DNA from: Actinomycetes bacterium
Lineage (GTDB): Bacteria > Actinomycetota > Thermoleophilia > BMS3ABIN01
Direction of reading: 5' to 3'
Assembly (NCBI GenBank): GCA_021787775.1
Contig: JAJYLK010000084.1
Span: forward strand, 1 to 5,831
Length of the DNA stretch: 5,831 nucleotides
In this document: positions 4,579-5,831 of the stretch, piece by piece
How the letters are laid out: the number at the start of each line of letters is the position of its first letter
Numbering within the stretch: position 1 is the stretch's first letter
Notes under the pieces: generated by a model
What the model was told of the DNA's origin: nothing
What the model saw: the letters and a program-made list of their open reading frames with translations, nothing else
Database searches by the model: none
Program-made: the position numbers and the translations under genes

Positions 4579-5831
4579 TTACACCAGCAGTTCGTTGAAA
4601 TCGGCAGCCACCCGATTCCAGTTCATGTTCCCGAATTCGCGCATGAAAGTCTCACGCGGTCTCATCTCTCCGGGCTTTTCCAGCAACAACCTGATTCGCT
4701 TGGCGAGTTGCTTGTCGCTGGCCGCGGTCAGATAGCCGTTCTCGCCTTCGATAATCAGATCCTTGGCGGCATTATTCTCGTGGCTGGTGGTGATCACCGG
4801 CACGTTGCAGGCGTTGGCTTCCGCCACGATCAGGCCGAATCCTTCCCGCACGCTGGGAAGCACCAGCATCTTGCTGGCCTTGATCAGCCCGTACAGATCG
4901 CGGTGGCTGGGCAGGAAGTCCTGCAGCTCAACGTTTTCCTTGAGCCCCAGCGTGTCTACCAGATTCTCCAGGGATGTTTTCTCGGGACCCTCGCCGACCA
5001 CCACGCACTTGACCTGGGGATGTTCCTTCCTCACCCTCGCAATCGCTTTTATCAACAGATCGACATTTTTATGGTCAATCAGCCGGCCGGCGAAGATGAC
5101 GTCGATCGATCCGCCCGAATGCCTTGGCGCCTGACGGATGGGTTCCAGGTCGATACCATTGACCACTGTCTGTATCTGGCGTCGCACGCCCGCCGCCCTC
5201 AGCCGCCTGGTCGTATGCTCCGAGACAGAGATGAAGACATCCGGCATCTTTGTCGCTATCTTCTCGACCAGATAACCGATGCGGCCGTTCAATCCTCCCA
5301 GATAATCAAGCCAGTACTCCCGGCCCCAGACCTCATGCCAGGTCGCATAGAGCTTCTTCCGCCTCAGCCAGCAGACCAGCCGCATGCTGAACAGCGGGAA
5401 AAAGGGGATGTGGTCCACGTTGACCACGTCAAAGGATTTCCAGGTAAGTTTCAGGCACGCCAGCGAGAAAAGCAGTCCCTGACTGATCGACCGGCGCTTG
5501 CCTTTATAAAGCGCATGCTTCCGGCAGATCGCGTGATAATAAATGCCGTCGAGTTCGATATTTTTCTGCCCGGACCACCATTTCATCGTGTAGATATGGA
5601 CTTCGCGGCCGTGATCTACCAGCCGCTTGGAAACCTCGTGCAGATGTTTTTCCTTGCCGCCCTTGTGAAACGGCTGCACGGCGTCGGAGACAAAGGCGAC
5701 GATGCGTTTCTCACGCGGACGCCAGAACAGCTGCCGGGCGAACATCGTCAGGATCCGCCGGCCGTCCGTGAGCGGCCGCAGGCTGGACTCGCCGATGCGG
5801 GGAGCATAAGTGATGGGGACGGAATAGATCT
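4579..5831 (-). CDS. Glycosyltransferase, C-terminal part of an apparent GT2-GT4 fusion (N-terminus outside the window)
   Basis: The frame is open from the right edge (first full codon at 5829) to TAA 4579, 416 codons. The first 28 residues read IYSVPITYAPRIGESSLRPL and then TDGRRILT, which resembles the C-terminal part of family 2 glycosyltransferases of the polyprenyl-phosphate-sugar synthase type (consensus near PxxYxxRxGESKLxxxxDGxRIL). After about 15 linking residues a complete family 4 enzyme follows. Numbered from the internal ATG 5745 (388 aa): AFVSDAVQPFHKGGKEKHLH at 17-36 is the N-terminal glycine-rich acceptor-side segment; VNGIDL at 195-200 begins the C-terminal Rossmann domain; FAGRLIDHKN at 218-227 carries the donor-phosphate-binding Arg/Lys; and the EX7E motif is E301 to E309 in REGFGLIVAEA. 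It should transfer a sugar from a nucleotide donor in glycan or glycolipid assembly at the inner face of the membrane. If the fusion is not real, the GT4 would start at ATG 5745, which has only a weak GGCGGA upstream. Donor and acceptor cannot be told. Confidence 0.88.
   Translation of the reverse strand, partial: IYSVPITYAPRIGESSLRPLTDGRRILTMFARQLFWRPREKRIVAFVSDAVQPFHKGGKEKHLHEVSKRLVDHGREVHIYTMKWWSGQKNIELDGIYYHAICRKHALYKGKRRSISQGLLFSLACLKLTWKSFDVVNVDHIPFFPLFSMRLVCWLRRKKLYATWHEVWGREYWLDYLGGLNGRIGYLVEKIATKMPDVFISVSEHTTRRLRAAGVRRQIQTVVNGIDLEPIRQAPRHSGGSIDVIFAGRLIDHKNVDLLIKAIARVRKEHPQVKCVVVGEGPEKTSLENLVDTLGLKENVELQDFLPSHRDLYGLIKASKMLVLPSVREGFGLIVAEANACNVPVITTSHENNAAKDLIIEGENGYLTAASDKQLAKRIRLLLEKPGEMRPRETFMREFGNMNWNRVAADFNELLV

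Overview
The window is high-GC bacterial DNA in which every gene I can support lies on the minus strand, so it reads from the right edge to the left edge. The GC-rich coding bias, the GTG/TTG starts and the type of ABC exporter suggest a high-GC Gram-positive (actinobacterial) genome, possibly a deep, little-cultured lineage. That placement is an inference; there is no rRNA or marker gene here to fix it.

Right part (5831 to 4579): the C-terminal part of a glycosyltransferase polypeptide. The obvious ATG-started gene at 5745 looks like a complete family 4 glycosyltransferase. However, its frame stays open to the window edge, and those 28 extra codons read like the C-terminus of a family 2 glycosyltransferase (motif RIGESSLRPLTDGRRIL). 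The simplest reading is an in-frame GT2-GT4 fusion whose GT2 part lies mostly outside the window.

Middle (4578 to 4238): a 341-base intergenic stretch. It holds two copies of a 47-base direct repeat (42 of 47 bases identical, 66-base period) just upstream of the next gene. No RNA gene, terminator or convincing promoter was found there.

Then (4237 to 2513): a secreted modular glycoside hydrolase of about 574 aa, with a signal peptide, two beta-sandwich (Ig-like) domains and a clan GH-A barrel of GH39/PslG-like or GH5-like type with both catalytic glutamates present. Its start is ambiguous: the best ribosome binding site and ATG open a 25-codon ORF in a different frame.

Left part (2445 to 1): an ABC exporter pair, ATPase then permease, of the type annotated as polyketide/antibiotic exporters. 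The ATPase leader carries two abutting hairpins. The ATPase stop overlaps the ATG of an 11-codon mini-ORF, whose stop in turn overlaps the GTG start of the permease. The permease runs off the left edge.

Taken together, the locus may make, trim and possibly export a surface glycan or glycolipid. The exporter is not of the Wzm/Wzt polysaccharide type, so the link between the ABC pair and the carbohydrate genes rests only on neighbourhood and orientation.
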